Positions 13,901 through 28,900 of a stretch of DNA of 64,000 nucleotides are shown in pieces. The notes beneath the pieces were generated by a model that had not been told where the DNA came from, made no database searches, and worked only from the letters and a program-made list of their open reading frames with translations. The position numbers and the translations under genes are program-made. Numbering within the stretch: position 1 is the stretch's first letter; the number at the start of each line of letters is the position of its first letter. The stretch covers positions 1,798,001 to 1,862,000 of the forward strand of contig JBLDXI010000013.1 of assembly GCA_047495785.1 (NCBI GenBank). Direction: 5' to 3'. Source of the DNA: Lepidodermella squamata (lineage: Eukaryota; Gastrotricha).

Positions 13901-16900
13901 TCGGACAATCCGATGCGGCTGAACTTGGCCCAGTTACAGCCAAGCCGCCATTTGATGTCCCGAGCCCGCCGTTGAACCCGCGAGTACCTGTCGCCACAAA
14001 AACAACCGCTCATCTGGCGTGGGACGTGCCGAAATCAGACGGCGGCTCGCCGATCATCGGCTACCACATCGACCTGCGCCTACCATCAGCTGGTTTGAAG
14101 TGGTTCCGTGCTAATCGAAACGGCGTGCCTGTTGCTGAGTTGGAATTCGACTTGACTGGTCTGCAGCCCGACGGCGAATACGAGTACCGTATTATTGCCG
14201 AAAACGCGGCTGGCGAGTCTCTGCCATCCGAAGTCGGCACTTTCATCGCCCGGCCGCCTATTGAAGCTCTTCGCATTGTCAAGCCACTTGGCGATGTCGA
14301 AATTCAAGAAGGCGAGTCGACTCTGCTTGAAACTGAGACCAACCGACCTATCAATGGCACCGTAAAATGGGACAGAGACACTGTCGCCATCAGTTCGGTC
14401 GATTCTCGACTTCGCCAGGAGACAAGCTTCGATAAAAAGACCTTCAAGCTCGAAATCAATGATGCGAAACTGGGCGATAGCGGTAAATACTCAGTTCAAA
14501 TCGAAGATATTCGCGTTTCGGGCAACGTTCGCGTTGTTGAAGAGAAACTCGAGTTCATTCGACCCTGCAACACCGTGAAAATAACCGACTTCAAGAACGC
14601 AACTGCAACCTTCGAATGCGAGTTGAATAAGGCGAACAAGCAAACAACTTGGACGAAGGACGGCTCGCCGATCATCGAAACCAGCCGTGTTCGAACCGAA
14701 GTCGACGGCACTGTGCATCGTTTGATCATCAGTGAAGTCAAGCCTGAAGATGAAGGCAAGTACAAATGTGCGATCAAGGGTAAAACCACCGAGGGTCAGT
14801 TGGAAATCGAAGTCCCACCTACGATGACGATTGACAACAAATTCAAGGTGGTTAAAATCCGTGCGAATGCTGCGACTGTTTTCGAAATTCCCTTCTCGGC
14901 CTGGCCAGTTCCTGACATCAAGTGGCAGTACGGTAAAGACCGCAAGGCCTTGCCTGATAGCCAGCGCATGCAGGAGGAAACTATCAAGGGCATGTCTTGC
15001 CTGCGAATTCGTAAGGCCCAGCGTTCGGACTCGGGTATCTACAGTCTGACGGTTGCCAACAAGCACGGCTCACTTACCGCCGAGTTCCAGTTGATTGTTG
15101 TCGACAAGCCATCCGCGCCGGAAAATTTCCGTGCGACAGATATCTCCGCAACGTCCTGCACGCTCCACTGGGCCGTGCCGAAAGATGACGGCGGTTCTCC
15201 GATCACTGGTTACGTGGTTGAACGCCGGGAACCTACCCGCCGAAACTGGGCTCCGGCCGGCGAAAAATCAGCCGACGAGTTCCAGGCTAGTCAAACAGGC
15301 CTACTCGAGAAGAACGCCTACTGGTTCCAAGTTGCCGCTAAGAACGAGGTCGGCCAGGGAGAATTCGCCGAGATTGGGCCAATTGACATCAAAGACCAGA
15401 TCGATGTGCCTGGCAAGCCCGAACCTCCATTCGCCGGCGAGAGCAAGACCATCGCTATCAAGGTCTGCTACAAGCCGCCATCAAGCGATGGAGGGGCGCC
15501 TATTACAGGTTACCACCTCGAGCGCCGCCTGACCACCAGCAACCATTGGATGCGGGTTACCAAGGTGCCCATTTCCGGTCTTGAGTTCGAAGACAAGGAT
15601 GTAGTTGAAGATACTAGCTACATTTACCGAGTCGCAGCCGAAAATCGCGCTGGTCTCGGGCCATTCAGCGACCCGAGCCAGCCGATGACCGCGAAACTGC
15701 CGTTTGGTAAGCCGGGCAAGCCACGTAACCTCGAAATCGGCGAGACTGGCAAAGACTGGGCTGCCCTTAAATGGCAGGCCCCAGAATCGGACGGCGGCGA
15801 TGCTATCTTCAATTACGTGATTGAATATCGTATGAAAGGAGCGTCGCGTTGGGTCCGCGCAAATCGTAGCGATACTGTCTTATCACCCCTTGCTTACAAA
15901 GTTACGGGTCTTGATGACGGCTTCGAGTACGAATTCCGCGTCTCGGCTGAAAACCATGCCGGAGTCGGTGAACCTGCTGCTACTGAGCCGCGAATGATCA
16001 AGGCGAAACCGAGTGGCGAGCCTCCTAAACTCATTTCACCATTGCTGGAGATCGCTGCAACGGCCCCAGATAGCGCTATGCTAGACTGCGAAATTTCACC
16101 CGGCAAACCTGCCGCGGTTATCACCTGGTATAAGGACAACCGTGAACTGGGCGAAAACAAGCGAATTGTCGCTAGCTATTCGGAATCGATTGCGCAACTC
16201 AAGTTCCTTTCGACTGAGCCGCGAGACAGCGGTAAATACCGTTGTGTTGCGAAAAATCAGCACGGTCAGGTCGAAACGACTGGAACTTTTACCATCTGCG
16301 TACCGCCTAGCCTTGAATACGACAACAAACTGAAAAACATTGTTCGTGTCAAGACTGGCAACAACTTCACGATCACTGTGTTGGTTGCCGGAACGCCTAA
16401 TCCAGATGTTTGTTGGTATTTGAACAGCGATTTGTTCACGGCCCCGGCTCATGTTACAACTGAGCACCGTGACGGCGTTGCTAAACTGACTTTCAATCGC
16501 ATCCAGGCGAAAGATAGCTCTACCTACACCATCGAGGCTAAAAACCAGGTCGGCAAGGCGACGGCTGATTTCGTTCTGAAAGTCGTCGATAAGCCCAGCC
16601 CGCCTCAAAACTTCAGAGTGATTACAACTGGCAAGGAATTCATCGACCTGAAGTGGGATGTGCCGGAGTCTGACGGCGGTAGTGAAATCACTTCATACCT
16701 GATCGAACGCTGCGATGTTCGTCGCGGAGTTTGGGTTCGAGCTGGCGAGGTCGCTGCTTCAGCCCCGCGTGAATTGAAGGCTAAGGGCCTGACGGAGGGA
16801 ACTGACTACTACTTCCGAATTTCGGCTGAAAACGAAATCGGCCAATCAGAACCGACCTCTTTGGAGTCATCTGTCACCGCGAAAGACCCGTTCGACGTGC

Positions 16901-19900
16901 CAGGCCCACCGCGCAATGTCAAGGCATCTAACGCGACAAACTCCACTGCCGATTTGTCGTGGGATATTCCTGAGACCGATGGCGGCTCACCGATTATCGG
17001 CTATATTGTCGAGAAGCGTGAGACTGGCTCGTCGCGCTGGACCAAGGTCAGCAAAAATCTCATCAAAACAACTAAGATGACGATTTCTGACCTGAGCGAG
17101 GGTGACACCTACGAATTCCGTGTATTCGCCGAAAACGCGGCTGGAATTTCCAGGCCAAGCATGACTTCAAACCAGATCACCATCAAATCTGCGCCCAGTT
17201 TGACTTTCATAACTCCTCTTAGCGATGTTGAGGTCAAAGCTGGTGAGAAGGCTGTCTTTGAATGCCGGATTTCTGAGTCGAAGAAAGTAATCGCCAAGTG
17301 GTCTAAGGACGGCCTGCCTCTTCTTCCCGATAAACGATTGACATTCTCGGAGGAAGGCGGCAATATCCGACTTGAGATCGATCAAGCCTCCCTCTACGAC
17401 CAGGGTGTCTACTCGGTCCAAATCAACGACTTGAAGACCCAGGCTAAGCTGCGTGTTATCGAAGAGAAACTCGCGTTTATCAAGCCGCTGGAGGATCAAA
17501 CTGTCAATCAGCTGCCGAAGCAGGCGAAATTCACCTGTGAACTGAACAAGGCGAACGTCAAAGTCGAATGGACTGTTAACGGAAAGCCGTTGACTACGCT
17601 GAGCGACAAATTCAAGGCCGAAGTCGATGGTACTGTTCACACGTTGACTATCGATACGCAGGCTGATTTCGACGGCTCTGTGATTGCTTGCTCAGTACGT
17701 GAGCTGTCGACTAGCGCGAAGCTACACGTCCACTTGGCGCCGGCTTTCAAGGTCGATGAGAGCTTCAAGAAGGAAGTGACCATCAAGGCTGGATCGAACA
17801 CCACGTTCGAGCTCGGTATCACCGGCACTCCGGCGCCCAAGGTGAGCTGGCTATACGAGGGCAAGACGCTTCGTGAAGTCGGTCGTCGTATCCGTGAAGA
17901 TACGTCGAGGACCGCGACGACCCTCTACGTCAACCGGTCTGAGCGAACTGACAGCGGTCTTTACACTGTTAAGCTGGAGAATGAACATGGTAAGAGCCAG
18001 ATGGACATCAAGCTGAAGGTTATCGACAAGCCAAGCCCTCCTCAAAATCTTCGTGTCACCGAGATCTACGAAGATGGCGGTCTTGCAGTTTGGGACGAGC
18101 CGAAAGATGACGGCGGTCGTCCGATTATCGAGTATCTCGTCGAGTATCGCGAGGCTGTTCGCCGCAATTGGATCTCAGCTGGTCGGTCATCGGAGCGGAA
18201 ACTCAAGATAACCGGACTTACGGAAGGGCAGAACTATTTCCTGCAGGTCTCGGCTATCAACGAGGTCGGTCAAAGTGAGCCAGCGGAGATGTCCCAGCCA
18301 TTCACGCCCAAGTCTGGCGCAACTGTGCCGGGCGCTCCTTCGAAGCCTGAAGTTTCCGATATTCAGAAAAATTCGTGCAAATTGACCTGGAAAGCCCCCG
18401 AACATGATGGCGGGTCGCCAATTACCGGCTACATCATCGAGCGCCGAACTGGTTCCTTCTGGGTTAAGGCCGCCACTGTATCAGGTGCCGGCACTTTAAC
18501 CGCTAATATCAGCGAATTAATCGAAGGCCAGACTTACGAGTTCCGCGTTGCCGCGATCAACAAGATCGGACAAGGCCTGTTCAGCGAGCCGTCTGACCCG
18601 GCAACCCCGAAAAACCCGTTCGATGTACCCGGCAAAGTTCGAGATCTGCGAGTGGGAAAAGTCAGCAAAAAGACGGTCGAATTGCTGTGGAAGACGCCGG
18701 AATCAGACGGCGGCTCGCCTATCACCAGCTATTTGATCGAACATCATGGTAAGGGAATGAGCCGTTGGACTCGCGCCAATCGCGATGAGAAGGTCATGTC
18801 GCTGAGTTACATCGTTACGCAGTTGGATGAAGACCTCGAGTACGAATTCCAGGTCGCGGCGGAGAACGCTTGCGGCGCTGGACCGTTCTCGCAGACCGAG
18901 CCGATTGCTCCTCGTGACAAGGTCGCTCTTGTACCACCGTCAATCACCCGCCAACTGAAGGAGGTAATTACTGCGTTGGGATCACCGGCTACCCTGGACT
19001 GCCAGGTCGACTTGGGCCAACCTGCTGCTGAAATCACCTGGTACAAGGGAGCTCGCGAAATCTACGCGAAGACTCAAGGTTTCACGACTACCTTGGTCGG
19101 AAACGTCGCGTCACTCCGCATTTTGAGTGCTCGCGAAACGGACTATGGTGACTATTCATGCGAGTTGGCGAACGCAGCTGGTCGCGCTAAAACTACCGGC
19201 AAGTTTTCCCAACTCACACCGCCACGTTTGGAATACGACAGGCGGTTCCGCGAGCGTCAGGTGCTCAAGATGGGCGGCAAGCTGCAGATCAACGTCGATG
19301 TTACTGGTTATCCTGTTCCTGAGATCGTCTGGTCGCTGAATGGTCGTCCGTTCGAGCCGGTCGCTGGCAAGGCTGAGGTTCGTACTGGTAACGACTTCAC
19401 GAGCCTGATTTTCGACGAAGCTGAAGCTGGTCATTCTGGAACTTACACCGTTGTCGCCACAAACATTGGCGGCTCTGCTTCGGCCAAGTTCGAGGTCGCT
19501 GTTTGCGACAGACCGTCAAAGCCGCGCAATGTCAAGGTCACCGAGGTGTCTCCAGACGCAATCTCGTTGCAATGGGACGCTCCGGAAAGCGACGGTGGCT
19601 CAGAGCTCACCAAGTACATTGTCGAGAAGAAAGACACATCCAAGACATTGTGGGTCGATGGTGGCTCAACAGAAGGCAATATTCGCAAGATCACAGTCCG
19701 CAAGTTGACCGAGGGAACTGAATACTCGTTCCGCGTTATTGCTGAAAACGCTGTTGGCCAATCGGAGCCGGGAGAAATCGAAAAACCAGTTGTTGCGAAG
19801 AAACCATTCGGTAATTAGTAGCATAATTTTGTTAAAAATTGTTAATTTTTTTGTTTATTTCAGATCCTCCTAGCCCACCACGAAACGTTCAAGCGACTGC

Positions 19901-22900
19901 TATCGATAAGACTTGGGTTGATCTCAAGTGGCAAGTTCCATCAAGCGACGGCGGTAGCCCAATCCGCGGCTACTTTGTCGAGTACCGGCTTGCTGGTTCT
20001 CGCGAATGGGTTCGCGCTAACCGCACCCGCGTCAAGTCGCTCGAGTTGACTGTCACCGATCTGAAGGAGGGCGGTGATTACGAGTTCCAGGTGTTTGCTG
20101 AAAACGACGCTGGTCTATCGAAGCCCAGCGCAACCCTTGGCCCGCTCACTGTCCGCTCAGCCAAGTCGTTCGACATCATTCGACCCCTTCAGGATGTCGA
20201 GGTGAAAGAAGGCGAGAATGGCAAGTTCGAGTTCCAAATCTCGAACCCAGCACTAACTGTTAGGTGGGAACGTGATGGTCGCGGTTTAATTTCCGACGGT
20301 GTCCGCTATGACGCTGCGTCGTCAAGCGGCACTCATTCGTTGACCATTATGAAGTGCCGTCGCGAAGATATCGGTGCCTACGTCGCTGTAGTCGGCGATC
20401 GACGTCTTCAGGCCATGTTAAATGTGGTCGAAGAGCCGATTCGCTTCATCGAACCGCTGACTGATAAGAAGCTGGACCGCGTCGGTGGCGAGGTCACGTT
20501 TGAATGCGCTACCAACAAGCCTGTTCGCGACGTTGTCTGGTACCACAACGGCAAAATCGCTGTTTCGGATCGCAAATATTCCGCCTCATCTGACGCGACT
20601 CGACACCGATTTACGATCAAGAATGTTGACGACCGGGACGTTGGATCGATAACTTGCGAGGTCAAAGGCGCGTCGACTTCTTCGAACCTTGCGATCACCG
20701 CTGCGCCAAAGATCTTCTTGCGTGAAGACTGGAAGGACACTATGACCTTGCCTGCTGGTTCCTCGGCTGTCATTGAAATCACGTATTCAGGCAGCCCGCT
20801 TCCATCGGTAACTTGGACGCAAAACTCGCGGTCACTGCAGGAGAATCGCCGCCTTAAGGTGGAGACAATCTACGGCATGACTTGCGTGCGCATGAGCCGT
20901 GTCCAACGCGAAGACTCGAGTCAACTCGCCTGCAATTTCGCGAACGAATTCGGCACGTCTGATGTATCGGTGAAGCTGATTGTTCTCGACAAACCGAGCC
21001 CGCCGCGTAACCTCAAGGTGACTGGTGTGTCGAAAAACCAGGTACAACTGCGCTGGGACATGCCTACCGACAATGGCGGTAGTGAAATCACGCATTATTT
21101 GGTCGAGCGGCGTGAAGTAAGCCGGACAAAGTGGGACAGGTGCGGGGATATTCAAGACCTGGACTACGTCGACCGCACTGTTGTCGAAAATGCCAAGTAC
21201 GTCTACCGTGTATCAGCGGTTAATAAGACCGGCACAAGCGAGCCGGTCGAAATGACGACGCCTGTTCACGTCAAATCGCAATTCAGCCCGCCGGATGCTC
21301 CTGGGAAACCAGTTATTTTTGACATCTCGGCCGATCGCGCTAATGCCAGGTGGACGGCGCCGTTGAATGACGGTGGTGCCCCGATTTCTGGGTACATTGT
21401 CGAACGACGACAGGTCGGTAAGCCGAACTGGATTAAGGCGGTTCGCGACAACGTCGCCGGCCTCGAATCTGCCCTGGCTGATTTGATCGAAGGCTTCGAC
21501 TATGAAGTCAGAGTTACCGCTGTTAATGAGGCCGGACCCGGCGCACCATCTCTGCCATCTGACCCATTCACCGCGAAGAACCCGTGGGACAAACCTGGCC
21601 CGCCTCGGAACCTGAAGGTGACCAAAGTTGGCCCTCGGACTGCGACAATTTCCTACCAAGAGCCGTCAAATGACGGTGGCTCGCCGATCAAGGGTTACGT
21701 AGTTGAGTACAAGCTCAGCGAAGGCTTCAAATGGGAACGGTCCGCTGATCACGTCAGTGGCTTTAGCCATGAAGTCATCGGTCTGGAAGAAGGCCTCGAC
21801 TACGAAATTCGCGTCGCTGCCGAAAACGCGGCTGGTATCGGCCAGTTTGCCACGACTGATACTCCTATCAAAATTCCGAGCCGTGAACAGGCTATTGCCC
21901 CTTCAATCGACCGGCCATTGAAAGATGCGGTCGTTTTGTTGGGCAATGCCCTCACCCTCGAGGCGGAAATCAATCTTGGAAAGCCGGTCGCAACAGTCAG
22001 GTGGTATAAGGGCGCCAAGGAGATCTACGCGAACAACTCATCGTTCCAGATGTCGCTGTCCAACGACGGCTCCGCCCGGTTGAAGCTGGTTAATCCAGAT
22101 ATCAACTCGGCTGGTAAGTACCGGGTCGAGGCGTCAAACACGGCCGGTATCGCCGAAAGTCAGTGCAACGTCGCTGTTCACGCTCCTCCAACTCTGGAAT
22201 TCGATCAAAGCTATAAGTCGCTGCAGGACTTCAAAGTCGGCTCGACCCTCTGCTTGAGTGTGACCGTCCAAGGTGTCCCAACCCCGACCACCAGTTGGGA
22301 ACTGAACCGCCGCCCGCTTGTTACCGGCGACGGTGTTCAGATTCAAAGTGGCGATAACTTCACCACGCTGACAGTTCGTAATATGTCGAATAGGTTCACG
22401 AATGGCCAACTTAGCGTTCGCGCTGTGAATAGCGTCGGCGAGGCGTCGGAATTATTCCCGATCAACGTTATCGACAAGCCATCGCCTCCTCAACAGACCA
22501 AAATCGTATCGGTCGACCGTGAAGCTGTCAAGTTATCATGGCGCGCGCCTGAAACTGACGGCGGATCACCGGTTACCGGGTACGTGATGGAGTACCGTGA
22601 CGTCACCCGACCGGTCTGGTTGACAGCCGGCAAATACAAGGCCGATGTCACACAGGCGGAAATCAGCCGTTTGTCCGAAAATTCGACGTATATCTTCAGA
22701 ATTTTCGCCGAAAACGCTATTGGCCAGTCCGAGGCGGCCGAGTTCCCAGAACCGGTTACTACCCGCCCGACCGGCGACCCGCCTGGCCCGCCGAAAAACG
22801 TTCACGCCACCGTGTTATCGCGAACATCGGCTAAATTGACCTGGTCTTCGCCTGATTCGGATGGCGGATCTCCAATCACAGCTTATATCATCGAGCAAAA

Positions 22901-25900
22901 CGTCAACTCATCGTCGCGCTGGACCGTAGCTCAACGCGTTGGGGCTAAAATCCACTCGGTAGATCTGTTCAACTTCTCCGAGCGATCTCGCGTCGAGTTC
23001 CGCGTCAAAGCGATGAACGATATCGGCGAAAGCAAGCCAGCCTACGCCGAGGAGGGTACTATCGAACTGGCCGATGAGTCGGACAAGTTCGATGTGACCA
23101 AGGCGATGAGCGACGTCACGGTCGAGGAGGGCGAAAATGCCGCGTTTGAGATTCAAATTTCAAAGAACATCTCGTCAGCTCGATGGGAGAGCAGCGGTAT
23201 CTCAGTAACCAGCGATGATTTACGCAGAATCGCTAGCCATGATGGAAATAAACACCGGCTGGAAATTCGAGGTGCGAAGATGTCAGATGCTGGCCTGTAT
23301 GGCGTGACTATCGGCAGTCGCCGCTTCACCGCCAATCTCAAAGTGGTGGAGAAGCAGCTGTTGTTTATCCGCCCGCTCAAAGATTTGACTCTGAACAACG
23401 TTCCGCGCGAAATCGTGCTGGAATGCGAGGCGAACATCGCTGGACTAGAGCCAGTGTGGCGTCGAAATGGCAAGGTGTTGTCAACTGATAGCCGTTCTGG
23501 TAAATTCCAGGCTGAATCTGAAGGCGGTGTTTACCGGTTGAAGATCAACAACGTATCGGAAGCTGAAGATGGCGGCGACTACGAGATTTCGTTGAAAAAC
23601 CGATCGTGCAAAGCCACTGTCAGCTTTGAAGTCGCGCCTGAGTTGCAATTTGACGAGAAATTCGCCAAAGAGCTGACTCTCGTTGCCGGCAGCACCCATA
23701 TTGCCGAGATTCGGTACAAAGCCTGGCCTCAGGCTAAGGTAACCTGGAACTTTGGCGGCAATGACCTTAAAGGACCGCGCCAACGTTCAGAAACCATTCA
23801 TGGCATGACTTGCCTAACTTTGAACCGCGTTTTGTTGGCTGATGGTGGCAAGTACTACCTGACCATCTCAAACCGACTCGGCGATGCTAAGTTGACGCTT
23901 ACTGTCAACGTTGTCGACAAACCGGGTCCGCCGCAGGATATCAATGTGAAGTTGGTTTCCGCCAATTCCCTCCAGGTTTCCTGGCGGCCGCCAGCAGTTG
24001 ACGGCGGGGCTCGTATTGACGGCTACGTCGTCGAACAACGCGCTGTTGGTCAGCGTAATTGGTCGCATGTCGCTGACTGTGACGCCGATCACCTGAGCGT
24101 TCTAGTCAAAGATTTGCTACCCGACCAGCACTACGTCTTCCAGATCGCTGCTCGCAACAAGTACGGAGTCGGTGAACCAGCTGCGATGGAGTCGCCCATC
24201 AAACCGGCGTATCCGTTCAAGCCGCCTGGTGTTCCGGATAAACCAACTGTCAGTGAAATTACGGGCGAGAAGTGCCTGGTTTCATGGCGTCCACCGATTG
24301 ATGACGGCGGCTCCCCAGTCACCGGTTACGTCCTCGAGCGCCGTGTTTACCCGGCCGGCTTCTGGGCCCGAGTTCAGACCCGCGAAGTCATCAACTCGAC
24401 ATCATACCAAATCACCGACCTAACTGAGGGCCGCAGCTACGAATTCCGAGTGGCGGCTGAGAATCTGGCTGGAACTGGTCAGTTCAGTCTCCCGTCTGAT
24501 TCGATCTTAGCTAAGAACCCGTGGAACGTCCCGGGCAAGGTTCTCGATCTCAAGGTTGGCGATGTCACTCAAACATCAGCTCATCTAACCTGGCGAAAGC
24601 CGACCAGCGACGGTGGCTCGCCGATCACTCACTACGTGATCGAGTCGAAGCCTGTCATTGCTATCCGCTGGAACGCTGAGCAGAGTGACAAGCCGGAATT
24701 TACCGTCCATAACTTGGACGCTGAGCTGGAATACGAATTCCGCGTTTCCGCCGCAAACCGAGCTGGTCAGGGTGAGCCGACTAATGTCGACCAACCTGTC
24801 AAGACTCTGCCCCGGCAAACAGGTCGGAAGCCTGAAATTATTCGGCCGTTGAAATCAGTTGTCTGCTCCCTCGGCTCGGCCGCTACCTTCCAAGTCGAGT
24901 ATGAAGGCGGTGAGCCTGAGGGTCAGGTGACATGGCACCGGGACATGCGCGAGATCAAACCACGCCCGGGCAAGTACGAAATCACTGGCCGGTCTCAATT
25001 GAAGATCCTCGCCCTGGAACAAACCGATATCGGTAACTACACCTTCGAATGCCGAAATCGAGCTGGTGCTGCGGAAACAACCGCGACTTTGTCGTTGACT
25101 CAAGCGCCTGTTATCGACTACGACGCTAAGTTGGATAAACCTATGCTGTTCAAGGTTGGTTTGGGCCTGGTTTTGCCGGTCAATATCACCGCGCAACCGC
25201 CGGCTCAAGTTCGCTGGCTGATCAATGGCCGCGAGTTGGCGTCAGCCGACCGTGTCCACATCGAATCCGGCGACTCGTACAGCGTTCTGTCCATGAAGCC
25301 ATTGGAAATGCGCGACTCTGGGAAGATTTCGATTCGTGCGACCAACATCGCTGGTGAAGCTGAGGCCTCGTTTGCATTGACTGTTGTCGACAAGCCTAAG
25401 CCAGTCCAAGCCCTCAAGGCTCAGGACAGAACTAGCGATGCGATAACTCTCACCTGGCGGGCTCCTGATTTCGACGGCGGCTCGCCTTTGACGTCCTACG
25501 TTATCGAAAAGCGCGAGGTCAGCCGACCAGTCTGGCTGGTTGCCGGCACTGTCCCGGCTAGCGTCACTTCATTCTGCGCTGATAAACTCATGCATGGCAC
25601 TTACGCCTTCCGCGTTTTTGCTGAGAATGAAATTGGCGCGAGTGAGAGTGCCGAAATCGGGCCCGTCGACCTGGCACCTGAGGCCGAACCGCCATCAGCC
25701 CCGCGCAATGTGGAAGCAATCGACGTGAACAAGAACTCGGTCACTTTGAAATGGGACCCGCCATCAAACGACGGCGGCGCTCCGTTGATCGACTACATCG
25801 TCGAACGCCGGCCGCCTTTCACCTCAAAGTGGGTGCATGCGGGCAAGGTTACCGCTAAGAACACCACCCTTACAATTGGTAACTTGACTGAAGGCCAGGA

Positions 25901-28900
25901 GTTCGATTTCCGTGTCCTTGCGACTAACTCAGCCGGGGTTGGTAAGCCCTCTGAAACAACGGGGGCGATCAGAACTGGCAAGCGAGTTCCGAAGTTCAAG
26001 ATCAACCGCCAGTTGTCGAACGTCGAATGCCCGGAGAATGAGGACGCTGTTTTCGTTCTCAATCTCTCCCTGCCCGATCTACCAGTTATCTGGCAGAAGG
26101 ATGGCGTTCCAATCGCCAGCCTTGGCTCGCGATTTGCAGCAACCGCCGATGGCTCAGCGTACAAGCTTACCATCTCAAAGTGTCAAAAATCGGATGCTGG
26201 CTTCTACACGGCAATTATTGGCGATCAACGAGTTTCGGCTAGTTTGGTCGTTGTTGACACAAAGACCGAATTCATCCGACCGCTCAAGGACATCGTTGTC
26301 CACCAGCTACCGTGCGGTAGTGTGATGTTCGAGGCTGAACTATCGCAGCCGAATGTTCAAGTTGAGTGGCTGAAGAATGGCATGGCGCTACCAGACACGG
26401 CCCGGTACAGCATCGACGCCTCTGGTTGCATCCACACGCTTACTATTCGCGATTTGACGGAAGATGACGTTGGAACTTACTCAATCTCTGCTCGAAACCG
26501 CACTTCCCGCGCTAATCTGTCGATCGATGTCAAGCCGCAGTTGTTATCAACCAGCGACAAGCACGTTGTTGACTCTTTGACCGTTAAGGCGGGTACTAGC
26601 TGCGTCATCGAAGTGCCCTACATGGCTTGCCCGATCCCAGACGACATCCGCTGGACGTTCAACGGCAGCAGCGCATCTGCGATTTCGAATTTGCGTGAGG
26701 AGTCGATTCGCCGCCTGACTTGCTTGACCATCATGCGAGCCCAGTTGTCGAACAGCGGTAGGTATTCGGTGAAAATCGCCAACGTCCACGGCTCGTTGAA
26801 GCATGACGTCAATGTCACGGTCATCGACAAGCCCGGCGTGCCGGAGCGTTTGAACGCAGCGCCACTGACCCCGCAGTCGATTGCGCTGTCTTGGGCGACG
26901 CCACTTCACGACGGCGGATCGCCAATCACGCATTACGTCATCGAAATGCGCGAGCAGTCTCGCCGCTCGTGGACTAGAGTTGGTGAAAGTGACACGACCC
27001 GTTTCGAAGTTACTGGTTTGGTCACCGGAACATCTTACTCGTTCCAGGTATCAGCTGTGAATCGCATCGGCCAGGGTGATGGTGCTGAGACTGACAAACC
27101 AATCCAGCCTCGTTACACCTTCGACCCACCTGGCCCGGTTGTTGGCTTCAATGCCGTTCAATCGACCGAGACCAGTATCAAATTGACGTGGCGTCATCCA
27201 AATTCAGATGGCGGCTCACCTGTTCAAGGTTACATCATCGAACGTAGACAGGTTCCGTCGTCTCAATGGACCCGCGTTAATGTTGACCTAGTTACGGACA
27301 TCAGCTACGATGTTAACAACTTGGTCGAAGGCCGGTCTTACGAGTTCCGCGTCGCTGCTCAGAACTTGGCTGGTGCCGGTCCCTGGTCACCTCGTATGGA
27401 CCCGATTTTGATGAAGAGCCTAGCTAAGTTACCAGGAACACCCCGCCGCGTTAGGGCGGAAGAAACTGGCCCGCGCCAGGTCGCTGTTATCTGGGAGGCG
27501 CCGCTGAATGACGGCGGTTCTGCGATCACCAACTACCTGGTCCAATATCGAACCAAGAACGACATCAGATGGCTGTCATTCGACGACTACGTCACCGAGA
27601 ACCGGTATCTGGCTCGTCATCTCGACGTAGACGCTGATTATCAGTTCCGCATCGCGGCAGTCAACCGTATCGGTGCTGGTGATTACAGCGAAGCTTCTGA
27701 GTTTGTCCACGTTTCTAGCCAAAACGTTGTCACGGGCATCGCTCCTCGCATTATCGAAAATCTTAAGGACGTAACAGCTCAACCTGGAACTACAGCTACC
27801 CTGTCGGCACAGGTTGATCTCGGAAATCCTAGGGGAGAATGTCGCTGGATGCGCAATGGTCGCTCGCTTATTTCCGGGGACGGTAAATTTTCCGCCTCGG
27901 TCGAAGGAAATCGGGCTCAGTTGCGTATTCTGAACGTGAATCCGAATGACGCGGCTGCTTACAGCCTTGAAGTCAGCAACTCGGCTGGTTACGAAACATC
28001 AACCGCCAAGCTGAACGTTGTTTTCGCGCCGAAGATCGAAATCGACCGAGCGTCAGATCGCGCTCTTATCGTTAAGGCGGGTCACACAATCATCTTACAA
28101 GCAAATTTCGCTGGCTTGCCCCAGCCTAACGTTATTTGGTCGTTCGATGGCCGTCGTATTTTCGACTCGAACAATATTCAACTCGAATCTGGCTCGACTT
28201 ACTGCCAGCTTGTTGTTCGTAATTGTAAACTCAGCGATACTGGGTCTTACGAACTTACCGTCGAAAACGAACTCGGCAGCGATACGACTCGTTTCGCCGT
28301 GACAGTTGTCGACAAGCCATCGGCGCCTCGTGACATCAAGGTGACTGAGGTCGGACCTGACTTCGCGAAACTTACCTGGCAATCACCTGAGGATGACGGA
28401 AACTCGCCGATCACTCGTTATGTTATCGAGCGTTGCGACGCCTCGAAAATGCATTGGGTGAACGCCGGGCAGTTGAAGGCCACCTCAACATCGGCATTCC
28501 ACGAATTTAAGGTGGAGAGCTTGGTTGAAGGCCGCGAGTATTTCTTCCGCGTTTTCGCTGAAAATGAGCAGGGCTGCAGCCCACCGGCGACCATCGAGGG
28601 GGCTGTTCTCGCGAAATTCGCCTGCGAACCGCCTGGTCTGCCTCAGGACTTCACCTGCACCGATGTTGGTCGCAATTTCGTCAAACTGACGTGGCGTGCC
28701 CCGACTAGCGATGGCGGCAGCAAGATTCTCGGATACATCGTTGAAAAGCGTCTTCAGACCTCCTACGTCTGGACTCGTGCTCATGAGACGGAGACCATCT
28801 CAGAGCGCGAACTCACCGTCCGAAACTTGCTGCAAGATTCGCTGTACGATTTCCGCATTGCTGCAGTTAACAAAGCTGGTCAGGGTCGTTTCGCCGCATT